Assembly (NCBI GenBank): GCA_031370485.1
Contig: JANMQK010000403.1
Span: 1-5,097 of the forward strand
DNA length: 5,097 nt
Reading direction: 5' to 3'
Origin: JANMQK01 sp031370485
GTDB taxonomy: Bacteria > Acidobacteriota > Polarisedimenticolia > Gp22-AA2
Below are positions 1 through 5,097 of the stretch, piece after piece. Numbering within the stretch: the stretch's first letter is position 1; each line of letters opens with the position of its first letter. Under the pieces are notes generated by a model. It was not told the origin of the DNA, did not search any database, and saw nothing but the letters and a program-made list of their open reading frames with translations. The position numbers and the translations under genes were made by a program.

Positions 1-100
1 TAAGGGCGAGCAGCTCGCGGTGGCACTCCTCGGGGACCTTGTCGACGCGCAGGTTCCGGATGGCCGCGCTGGTCTTTCTCAGGGTTTCGAGGAACTCCAT
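1..100 (-). CDS. Unidentified protein, N-terminal 33 residues only (partial)
   Basis: The function is not recognised. The visible peptide begins MEFLETLRKTSAAIRNLRV and continues into a charged, probably helical stretch, DKVPEECHRELLAL, where the window ends. Coding is supported by base usage: 30 of the 33 codons end in G or C, clearly more than in the plus-strand frame over the same bases. The ATG at 100-98 is the only usable start, because an in-frame TGA lies 12 codons upstream (complement of 134-136) with no ATG, GTG or TTG between them. No good Shine-Dalgarno is seen before it. The gene is divergent from the arn-like operon, so it could be an unrelated neighbour or could share the 87-bp control region. 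A helical N-terminus fits too many families for a functional guess. Confidence 0.6.
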   Translation of the reverse strand, partial: MEFLETLRKTSAAIRNLRVDKVPEECHRELLAL

Positions 101-120
101 GCATGCTGGATTCCGCCGTC

Positions 121-129
121 GGGGGGGGG
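121..129 (+). repeat. Nine-G homopolymer tract in the divergent intergenic region
   Basis: Nine consecutive G residues lie 9 bp upstream of the TATAAT element and 21 bp upstream of the minus-strand start codon. They therefore sit where the -35/-10 spacer of the arnC promoter would be. Poly-G or poly-C tracts in this position change promoter spacing by slippage in some phase-variable envelope genes, for example Neisseria porA and opc. In GC-rich DNA a run of this length can easily arise by chance, so the tract is certain but its role is not. Confidence 0.5.
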
Positions 130-138
130 CAAGTCATC

Positions 139-144
139 TATAAT
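139..144 (+). promoter_or_regulatory. Candidate -10 element (TATAAT) for the arn-like operon
   Basis: A perfect sigma-70 -10 hexamer occurs in the only non-coding stretch upstream of the operon. It lies 43 bp before the arnC ATG and would give a transcription start near 150-152 and a leader of roughly 37 nt. No convincing -35 hexamer is found at 16-18 bp spacing: that position reads about CCGTCG, and the spacer is dominated by the G tract. An activator might therefore be needed. No PmrA-type (CTTAAG-like) or other recognised operator is visible between 101 and 187. The hexamer is rare in such GC-rich sequence, which favours function, but the call rests on one element. Confidence 0.4.
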
Positions 145-171
145 CCTCCCCGGCCATGGCGATTCACCCCC

Positions 172-179
172 GAAGAGGA
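172..179 (+). promoter_or_regulatory. Shine-Dalgarno deciding the arnC start
   Basis: GAAGAGGA, with core AGAGGA at 174-179, lies 8 bp before the ATG at 188. This is what picks 188 over the upstream start at 20 that the same open frame allows. The frame upstream of 188 also runs through the candidate promoter and antisense to the divergent gene. Confidence 0.7.
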
Positions 180-187
180 TCCTTCTG

Positions 188-1213
188 ATGCCCGGACCCC
201 AGGTCACGGCGGGGGGGCCCGTCCGCGACGACCACCCGGCGCCCCTGTCGCGGAACGAGCGCGAGGCCCCCGGGACGACGGGTCAGGGCCCTTACCTGTC
301 GGTCGTCGTGCCGGTTTTCAACGAGCAGGACAACCTGGGCGACCTTCATCGCCGGGTGGCGGAGACCCTCGCCCCGACCGGCCGGACCTGGGAAATCGTC
401 TTCGTGGACGACGGCAGCCGGGACGGCTCGCTGCGGGTCCTTGCCGAGCTGCAGCGGAAAGACCCGGAGCACGTCAGGGTCGTCGAGCTTCTCAGGAACT
501 TCGGCCAGCACCCGGCCGTGTTCGCCGGCTTCTCGGTCGTCCGGGGCCAGGTTGTCGTGACCCTGGACGCCGATCTGCAGAACCCCCCCGAAGAGATTCC
601 CAGGCTGGTCGACGCCCTCGAGGAAGGGCACGACGTCGTGGGTGGTTACCGCAAGGAGCGCGAGGATTCCTGGTTCCGCAGGGCGGCGTCGCGGATCGTG
701 AACTACCTCACGGCGCGGGCCACCGGCATCAGGATGCGCGACTATGGCTGCATGCTGCGCGCCTACCGGCGGGAGGTGGTCGACGCGATGCTGGGCGCCG
801 CCGAGATCAGCACCTTCATCCCGGCACTGGCGAACTCGCTGGCGAAGGACATCGTGGAGATCGAGGTCGGGCACGCGCCGCGGCTGCGCGGCGAGTCGAA
901 ATACTCCTTCTGGCGGCTCATCAAGCTGAATTTTGATCTAATGACCGGATTCTCGACCCTGCCGCTGCAGTTCATCTCGTGGACGGGGGCCCTTCTCGCC
1001 GTCGCCGGCTTCGGGTTCGGCATCTTCCTCTTCGTCCGCCGCCTCATCATCGGGCCGGAGGTCGAGGGGGTGTTCACGCTCTTCGCCATCCTGTTCGCCT
1101 TCCTCGGGGTGCAGCTTTTCTGCCTGGGGCTGCTGGGGGAGTACGTCGGCCGGATCTACAGCGAGGTCCGCCGCCGGCCGCGCTATCTCATCCGCAGGGT
1201 CATCGACGGATGA
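188..1213 (+). CDS. arnC: ArnC-like undecaprenyl-phosphate 4-deoxy-4-formamido-L-arabinose transferase
   Basis: This is a family 2 glycosyltransferase of 341 residues, expected to move L-Ara4FN from its UDP carrier to undecaprenyl phosphate at the inner face of the cytoplasmic membrane. The GT-A domain shows SVVVPVFNE (38-46), VDDGS (73-77), RNFGQHPA (103-110) and the metal-binding DADLQNPPEE (127-136). DYGCMLRAYRR (185-195) and GESKYSFWRLI (235-245) match E. coli ArnC as remembered, which is more specific than generic DPM1/GtrB-type enzymes. Two hydrophobic segments, about 262-283 and 295-317, precede LLGEYVGRIYSEVRRRPRY, the ArnC-like C-terminus. E. coli ArnC is 322 residues; the excess is a polar, Pro/Gly-rich N-terminal extension of about 30 residues. 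The start at 188 has a good Shine-Dalgarno. The stop overlaps the next start (ATGA, 1210-1213), so translation is probably coupled. A related polyprenyl-phosphate sugar transferase remains possible, but the downstream genes favour ArnC. Confidence 0.9.
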   Translation: MPGPQVTAGGPVRDDHPAPLSRNEREAPGTTGQGPYLSVVVPVFNEQDNLGDLHRRVAETLAPTGRTWEIVFVDDGSRDGSLRVLAELQRKDPEHVRVVELLRNFGQHPAVFAGFSVVRGQVVVTLDADLQNPPEEIPRLVDALEEGHDVVGGYRKEREDSWFRRAASRIVNYLTARATGIRMRDYGCMLRAYRREVVDAMLGAAEISTFIPALANSLAKDIVEIEVGHAPRLRGESKYSFWRLIKLNFDLMTGFSTLPLQFISWTGALLAVAGFGFGIFLFVRRLIIGPEVEGVFTLFAILFAFLGVQLFCLGLLGEYVGRIYSEVRRRPRYLIRRVIDG

Positions 1214-2157
1214 GCGGCGGCCGGCCCCGCGCCGTCGTCTGCGGCTACGGGGAGATCGCCACCCTCGGTCTCGAAGCGCTCGAGGATGCGGGGTGGGAGA
1301 CGGTCCTCTTCCTGACCCACCCGGACAGCCCCGGCGAGACGATCTGGTGGCGGTCCCCCGCGGCCTGGGCCAGGGAGCACGGCCTCGAGGTCGCGATGCC
1401 CGCCGACCCGGCCGCCCCGCGGGAAGTCGCCCGCGTCGCCGGCCTGGCTCCGGACTTTCTTCTGTCTCTTTACTACCGATCGATGATCGGCCCCGCGCTT
1501 CTTTCGGTGCCGAAGCGCGGAGCGCTGAACCTGCACGGGTCTTACCTGCCCCGTTACCGGGGGCGGGCCCCCCTGAACTGGGTCCTGGTCAACGGGGAGA
1601 CGGAGACCGGCGTGACGCTTCATTACATGGACGAGTTGCCCGACCATGGCGACATCGTGATGCAGCGGCGGGTCGCCATCGCCTTCGAGGACACGGCGCA
1701 GTCGCTTTTCCGGAAGATGGCGGCCGAAGCGCGGTCGCTCCTGGACGAGGTGCTGCCTCTTCTCGCGGCCGGGCGCGCCCCCCGCACATCCCAGGATCAC
1801 AGGCGGGCCACCTACTTCGGCAGGCGCGGGCCCGAGGATGGCCTCATCGATTGGGGCTGGCCGGCGCTTCGCATATACAATCTTGTCCGATCCGTCACGC
1901 GCCCCTTCCCCGGGGCCTTTTCCCTGCTCGGGGGGAGGAAAGTCGTCATCTGGTGGGGCATGCTGGCCGAACGCGGACCGGGAGACCGGGACGCCGCGCC
2001 GGGCACGGTGCTGGGGCCCCGCGCGGGCGGGGTCGGCGTCGCGGCGGGAGCGGGGGTTTTCATCGTCATGCGCGCACAGTGCGACGGGGGGGAGGAACTG
2101 TCGGGGCCGGGGCCCCTGGCAGCGCTCCTTCCGGCGGGGCTCAGGCTCGCGGCCTGA
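1210..2157 (+). CDS. arnA: Stand-alone UDP-L-Ara4N formyltransferase (ArnA N-terminal half)
   Basis: The protein has 315 residues and covers only the formyltransferase half of ArnA, which uses 10-formyl-tetrahydrofolate to formylate UDP-4-amino-4-deoxy-L-arabinose in the cytosol. The core, from GALNLHGSYLPRYRGRAPLN (104-123) through WVLVNGETETGVTLH (124-138), is nearly identical to E. coli ArnA as remembered. The catalytic triad is present: N107, H109 and D145 correspond to ArnA N102, H104 and D140. Upstream, FLTHPDSPGE (34-43) and LSLYYRSMI (85-93) also match ArnA. ATYFGRRGPEDGLIDW (200-215) and RPFPGAFS (231-238) mark the C-terminal OB-like subdomain; residues beyond about 250 are Gly/Ala-rich and poorly conserved. 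It ends at LLPAGLRLAA, about where the fused enzyme enters its interdomain linker. The start comes from the ATGA overlap with arnC; no strong Shine-Dalgarno precedes it. Methionyl-tRNA formyltransferase is a relative, but the ArnA-specific core and neighbours argue against it. Confidence 0.88.
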   Translation: MSGGRPRAVVCGYGEIATLGLEALEDAGWETVLFLTHPDSPGETIWWRSPAAWAREHGLEVAMPADPAAPREVARVAGLAPDFLLSLYYRSMIGPALLSVPKRGALNLHGSYLPRYRGRAPLNWVLVNGETETGVTLHYMDELPDHGDIVMQRRVAIAFEDTAQSLFRKMAAEARSLLDEVLPLLAAGRAPRTSQDHRRATYFGRRGPEDGLIDWGWPALRIYNLVRSVTRPFPGAFSLLGGRKVVIWWGMLAERGPGDRDAAPGTVLGPRAGGVGVAAGAGVFIVMRAQCDGGEELSGPGPLAALLPAGLRLAA

Positions 2158-2166
2158 TCGTTTCTC

Positions 2167-2171
2167 GGAGG
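2167..2171 (+). promoter_or_regulatory. Shine-Dalgarno GGAGG for the SDR gene
   Basis: GGAGG lies 5 bp before the ATG at 2177, inside the 19-bp gap after the formyltransferase stop. It is a ribosome binding site independent of upstream translation, which supports two genuine separate genes and not one ArnA broken by a sequencing error. An ATG at 2172 is out of frame and meets TGA after one further codon. Confidence 0.75.
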
Positions 2172-2176
2172 ATGTC

Positions 2177-3139
2177 ATGAAGATACTGGTGACAGGCGGC
2201 GCGGGGTTCCTGGGGTCCCACCTGTGCGAAGCTCTCCTTGCGAAGGAGCACGAGGTCTGGGCGCTCGACACGAAGGGCGAGGCGAAGATCCTGCACCTCC
2301 TGGACAAGCCGCGCTTCCACTTCGTGCGCGAGACGATCTTCAACGAGGCGATGCTCGACGACCTGATCGGCCGGGCGGACCTGGTGTTCCACCTCGCCGG
2401 GGTCGTGGGGGTCGAGCACTACGTCGGCGACCCGTACGCGGTCCTGAACGTGAACATCAACGGGACCCAGAAGGTCCTGCAATACGCCCACAAGCATGAC
2501 TGCAAGGTGGTCTTCGCCTCGACGTCGGAGGTGTACGGCCGCAACACCAAGATCCCGTTCCAGGAGGACGACGACCGCGTGCTGGGCTCGACGCGGGTCG
2601 ACCGGTGGTGCTACTCGACCTCGAAGGCCGCCGCCGAGCATTTCTGCTTCGCCTACGGGAAAATGGGCCTCCCCGTCGTGATCATGCGTTACTTCAACGT
2701 CTACGGCCCGCGCCTCGACCAGGTGGACGTAGGCCGCGTCCTGACGATCTTCATGGGGCAGATCCTCAAGAACCGCCCGCTCACCGTCATCGGCGACGGC
2801 TCGCAGACACGCTGCTTCACCTACGTCTCGGACGCCATCGACGCCACGATCGCCGCCGGGACGAACCCGAAAGCGGTCGGCGGCATCTTCAACATCGGGA
2901 CCGAGACCGAGATCTCGATCAGGACGCTCGCCGAGACGATGCTCGAGATCGCCGGAAAGCCGAAGACGATGATCGAATACGTGCCCCAGGAAAAGATCTA
3001 CGGTACCTCCTACGAGGACATCGCCCGGCGCGTTCCCGACGCCACCCGCATGCGGACGATCCTCGGCGTCACCCCGCGCCACGGCCTGCGGGAGGGACTC
3101 GAGCGCACCATCCAGTGGTTCATGAAGGAAGCGCGCTAG
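2177..3139 (+). CDS. NAD-dependent SDR sugar-nucleotide enzyme, probable UDP-glucuronate oxidative decarboxylase (ArnA C-terminal half)
   Basis: This is an extended short-chain dehydrogenase/reductase of 320 residues, expected in the cytosol with bound NAD+. The Rossmann motif is TGGAGFLGSH (6-15). STSEVYG (115-121) and RWCYSTSKAAAE (143-154) carry the YxxxK pair Y146/K150; RYFNVYGPRLD (171-181) and GDGSQTRCFTYVSDAID (207-223) follow. The Glu in SEVYG (E118) is shared by ArnA and UDP-xylose synthases, where GalE epimerases have a different residue. R275, in YEDIARRVP, aligns by eye with ArnA R619, an arginine required for decarboxylation. FHFV (47-50) also echoes ArnA. The expected reaction is UDP-glucuronate to UDP-4-keto-pentose plus CO2 and NADH. 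Overall similarity to ArnA is looser than for the other genes, so a UDP-xylose synthase or epimerase is possible; position between the formyltransferase and arnD is the main reason for preferring the ArnA role. The stop abuts the next start. Confidence 0.75.
   Translation: MKILVTGGAGFLGSHLCEALLAKEHEVWALDTKGEAKILHLLDKPRFHFVRETIFNEAMLDDLIGRADLVFHLAGVVGVEHYVGDPYAVLNVNINGTQKVLQYAHKHDCKVVFASTSEVYGRNTKIPFQEDDDRVLGSTRVDRWCYSTSKAAAEHFCFAYGKMGLPVVIMRYFNVYGPRLDQVDVGRVLTIFMGQILKNRPLTVIGDGSQTRCFTYVSDAIDATIAAGTNPKAVGGIFNIGTETEISIRTLAETMLEIAGKPKTMIEYVPQEKIYGTSYEDIARRVPDATRMRTILGVTPRHGLREGLERTIQWFMKEAR
3125..3131 (+). promoter_or_regulatory. Shine-Dalgarno supporting a TTG start for arnD
   Basis: AAGGAAG lies 8 bp before the TTG at 3140, inside the last codons of the SDR gene. 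With the SDR stop TAG at 3137-3139 directly touching the TTG, it makes reinitiation at this rare start codon plausible. The next in-frame ATG, at residue 23, would remove the essential DVDT motif. Confidence 0.6.
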
Positions 3140-4108
3140 TTGGACCCCGCCCCCGGGGCGGCCCGCCGCGTCTCGATCCGGGTCGACGTCGATACCCACA
3201 CCGGAATGAGGGACGGCGTGCCCCGCCTTCTCGATCTGCTGGGACGCGCCGGGATCCCCGCCTCGTTCTTCGTCACCATGGGGCCCGACAATTCGGGCCG
3301 GGCCATCCGCCGGGTCTTCACCCGCCGCGGCTTCGCCGCCAAGATGGCCCGCACGAACGCCCTCAAGACCTACGGCCTCAGAACACTTCTCTCCGGGACA
3401 CTCCTGCCGTCCCGTCCGGTGGGGAGCGGCTTCCCGCAGTTCTTGAAGCTCATCGAAGCGTCCGGGCACGAGGCCGGAGTGCACGGCTGGGACCATGTCC
3501 GCTGGCACGATCACCTGGAGCGACTGGGCGAAGAGGAGATCGCCCATGAGCTTGGTCGCGCGGTCACAGCCTTCGAGGCCGCGACCGGGCACGCACCGGC
3601 CGGCACCGTGGCGCCGGCGTGGCGCGCAACCTCCGCGAGCCTCGCGGTCCAGGACCGCCTGCCGTTCCGCTATGCGAGCGACGCCCGCGGGAGATCACCT
3701 TTCCGCGTGGCGGCGGCCGGGAACGCGACCCGCCGGCTCATCCAGGTTCCGACCACTCTGCCGACGCTCGACGAGATGCTGGGGGGGGCCGGAATGACTT
3801 CCGGGGGGATCCTCGCGGCACTCACGCGGGGGCTCGCGCCCGGAGGGCTCAACGTCTTCACCGTACACACCGAGGTCGAGGGGCGGCACCACGCCGGGCT
3901 GTTCGAGGAGATCCTGAAGCGCTGGCTCGGAGAGGGCTGGACCTTCGAAAAGCTCGGCGAGGTCGCGGCGCGCGCCGCCGCCGATCCGGCGCTGCCGGCG
4001 TGCGGTCTCGAGAAAGTCGAAGTGCCCGGACGCGCCGGATGGGTGTCGATGCAGGAGCCCGTCGCCATTTCGCCGGGTAGCGCCAGGCCAAAAGGCGCGC
4101 CCGCATGA
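3140..4108 (+). CDS. arnD: ArnD-like 4-deoxy-4-formamido-L-arabinose-phosphoundecaprenol deformylase
   Basis: This is a polysaccharide-deacetylase (NodB-fold, CE4-like) enzyme of 322 residues, expected to remove the formyl group from undecaprenyl-phosphate-L-Ara4FN at the cytoplasmic membrane face. Motifs match E. coli ArnD (296 residues) as remembered: RVDVDTHTGMRDGVPRLL (14-31) with the metal/catalytic acids D16 and D18; MGPDNSGR (47-54); GVHGWDHVRWHDH (113-125) giving the H115/H119 zinc pair; PAWRA (159-163); YASDARGRSPFR (178-189); VPTTLPTLDE (203-212); and TVHTEVEG (241-248) near the C-terminus. No signal peptide or membrane segment is seen, as expected for a cytoplasmic-side enzyme. The start is TTG, immediately after the SDR stop, backed by a Shine-Dalgarno; this leaves seven extra residues before the conserved domain. 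A C-terminal tail past about 310 is unconserved. The gene overlaps the transporter by ATGA. Long conserved blocks make another deacetylase unlikely. Confidence 0.9.
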   Translation: MDPAPGAARRVSIRVDVDTHTGMRDGVPRLLDLLGRAGIPASFFVTMGPDNSGRAIRRVFTRRGFAAKMARTNALKTYGLRTLLSGTLLPSRPVGSGFPQFLKLIEASGHEAGVHGWDHVRWHDHLERLGEEEIAHELGRAVTAFEAATGHAPAGTVAPAWRATSASLAVQDRLPFRYASDARGRSPFRVAAAGNATRRLIQVPTTLPTLDEMLGGAGMTSGGILAALTRGLAPGGLNVFTVHTEVEGRHHAGLFEEILKRWLGEGWTFEKLGEVAARAAADPALPACGLEKVEVPGRAGWVSMQEPVAISPGSARPKGAPA

Positions 4109-5097
4109 TCCCCGCATTGCTCCTGGCGACCATCCTGGTCGCATGGGCGAATGGCGCGAACGACAACTTCAAGGGGGTCGCCACGCTCTATGGAACGGGC
4201 GCCGCCGGCTACCGCACATCCCTCGGCCTGGCGACCGGCGCGACGCTGGCCGGCTCGATGGCAGCGATCGTCACCGGCCGCGCCCTGGCGCGCGCCTTCG
4301 CGGGGAAGGGGCTGGTGCCGGATTCGCTGTCCGTCGACCCGCGATTTTTCCTCGCCGTGGCGGGTGGCGCCGCGCTGACCGTCCTGGCCGCCTCACGGCT
4401 CGGGATGCCGATCTCCACGACCCACTCTCTTCTGGGTGCGTTGATCGGGGCGGGGATGGCGTCGGCCGGCCCGCGGATGCGCTGGGACGCGCTCGGCCCA
4501 GGCTTCGTCTATCCGCTTCTTTTTTCGCCGCTCCTGTCGATGCTTCTCACTCTGCTGCTCTATCCGCTGTTCCGCGGCGCGCGGCGGATCCTCGGCGTCG
4601 GCAAGGAGACCTGCCTGTGCGTGGGGGAAACGATCACGGAGGTCGACCTGCTGCCCGGCGGGGCTGCGGTCCTCCGATCGACCGGCGTGAGGCTCACGGT
4701 GGACCAGTTGTCCATCTGCCGCTCTCTCTACGTCGGCCGGGTGGCCGGGCTCTCGGCCCAGGGAGTTCTCAATCGGCTCCATCTGTTATCGGCGGCGGCG
4801 GTGAGCTTTGCGCGGGGACTGAACGACACGCCCAAGATCGCCGCCTTGATGATCGCCTCCGGCGCCGCGACCTCGCCGGGCTGGTTCTATCTTGTCGTCG
4901 GGGGCGCCATGGCGGCGGGCGGCCTCTTGGGCGCCCGGAGGGTGGCGGAGACGATGAGCCACCGCATCACCGACATGAACGACGGCCAGGGATTCAGCGC
5001 CAACCTGGCCACGGCCTTTCTTGTCGTGGTGGCTTCGAACCTCGGCCTTCCCGTCTCCACGACCCACGTCAGCGTCGGGGCCCTGTTCGGGATCGGC
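4105..5097 (+). CDS. pit: PiT/PHO4-family inorganic anion (phosphate) transporter, C-terminus missing at window end
   Basis: A membrane permease of which 331 residues are visible with no stop, so the frame leaves the window. The inverted-repeat architecture of the PiT family is clear. Repeat one has ANGANDNFKGVATLYG (15-30) and GMPISTTHSLLGALIGAG (100-117); repeat two has SFARGLNDTPKIAALM (234-249) and GLPVSTTHVSVGALFGIG (314-331). Likely membrane spans lie near 2-16, 37-60, 80-98, 102-120, 133-155, 224-250, 260-277 and 299-318. A hydrophilic central loop (about 156-222) carries a Cys-x-Cys (C170, C172) and C205. The family usually moves phosphate, often as a metal-phosphate complex, with H+ or Na+; Bacillus CysP shows sulfate is also possible, so the substrate is not certain. 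The start is the ATGA overlap with the arnD stop; upstream AAGG is a weak, distant ribosome site, so translational coupling is likely. Only the extreme C-terminus should be missing. It is not a known Arn protein. Confidence 0.88.
   Translation, partial: MIPALLLATILVAWANGANDNFKGVATLYGTGAAGYRTSLGLATGATLAGSMAAIVTGRALARAFAGKGLVPDSLSVDPRFFLAVAGGAALTVLAASRLGMPISTTHSLLGALIGAGMASAGPRMRWDALGPGFVYPLLFSPLLSMLLTLLLYPLFRGARRILGVGKETCLCVGETITEVDLLPGGAAVLRSTGVRLTVDQLSICRSLYVGRVAGLSAQGVLNRLHLLSAAAVSFARGLNDTPKIAALMIASGAATSPGWFYLVVGGAMAAGGLLGARRVAETMSHRITDMNDGQGFSANLATAFLVVVASNLGLPVSTTHVSVGALFGIG

Noticed and set aside
20..187. Upstream extension of the arnC frame to an ATG at 20
   Set aside because: The added 56 residues have no conserved motif, run antisense to a better-supported minus-strand coding start, and pass through the G9 tract and TATAAT. 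The ATG at 188 has a proper Shine-Dalgarno.
101..187. PmrA/PhoP-type operator expected before arn genes
   Set aside because: No CTTAAG-like or direct hexamer repeats were found. The only palindromes are short (GCATGC at 101-106, GCCATGGC at 153-160) and not specific.
979..1209. Extension of the formyltransferase frame upstream to 979
   Set aside because: This is the out-of-frame shadow of the arnC C-terminus and is full of Arg/Pro/Gly. The formyltransferase fold begins at the ATG at 1210.
1873..1882. AT-rich patch with a TATACAAT-like sequence, possible internal promoter
   Set aside because: It encodes the conserved Ile-Tyr-Asn segment of the formyltransferase, has no -35 partner, and no gene start is near it.
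2103..2116. Inverted repeat GGGGCC-GG-GGCCCC, possible terminator
   Set aside because: The loop is only 2 nt, no T-run follows, it lies inside the formyltransferase coding region, and the operon continues.
1838..2176. Extension of the SDR frame upstream to 1838
   Set aside because: It is a shadow of the formyltransferase gene. The Rossmann motif starts right after the ATG at 2177, which has GGAGG 5 bp upstream.
2141..3592. 483-residue open frame on the minus strand, and a similar 386-residue one at 1183-2343
   Set aside because: Both lie antisense to genes with clear motifs. The Arg/Gly/Asp/Val-rich translations show no recognisable domain; long antisense frames are usual in GC-rich genes.
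1..5097. tRNA, rRNA, CRISPR array, insertion sequence or phage genes
   Set aside because: No repeat-spacer pattern, tRNA-like cloverleaf, transposase motif or terminal inverted repeats were seen by reading. The window is almost fully occupied by the coding genes listed.

Overview
The window is GC-rich DNA, roughly two-thirds G+C by eye, with strong G/C preference at third codon positions. It is packed with short-spaced or overlapping genes. It reads as an accessory envelope-modification operon from a Gram-negative-type bacterium with lipid A. The taxon cannot be fixed from the sequence: an uncultured acidobacterial, deltaproteobacterial or similar high-GC lineage would fit, but that is a guess. 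No RNA gene, insertion sequence, CRISPR array or convincing terminator was seen.

Layout. Positions 1-100 hold the first 33 codons of an unidentified gene on the minus strand. An 87-bp divergent intergenic region (101-187) follows, with a nine-G tract and a perfect TATAAT. Five plus-strand genes then run head to tail: 188-1213, an ArnC-like glycosyltransferase; 1210-2157, an ArnA-type formyltransferase; 2177-3139, an ArnA C-domain-like SDR enzyme; 3140-4108, an ArnD-like deformylase; and 4105-5097, a PiT/PHO4-family transporter cut off by the window end. Junctions are ATGA overlaps (genes 1/2 and 4/5), a 19-bp gap with a clear Shine-Dalgarno (2/3), and directly abutting stop and start codons (3/4), so the set is probably one transcript.

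Pathway. The four enzymes match the 4-amino-4-deoxy-L-arabinose (L-Ara4N) route that modifies lipid A and gives resistance to polymyxin and cationic peptides. The SDR enzyme would oxidise and decarboxylate UDP-glucuronate to UDP-Ara4O. ArnB, not present here, would aminate it. The formyltransferase would make UDP-L-Ara4FN, ArnC would move the sugar to undecaprenyl phosphate, and ArnD would remove the formyl group. ArnT, not present here, would transfer L-Ara4N to lipid A.

What stands out. The two halves of enterobacterial ArnA are separate genes, in the same order as the domains of the fusion. The operon opens with arnC, with no arnB before it. A PiT-family permease with unusual signature motifs is joined to arnD by a stop/start overlap. 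The last association is the least expected and the best candidate for new biology.
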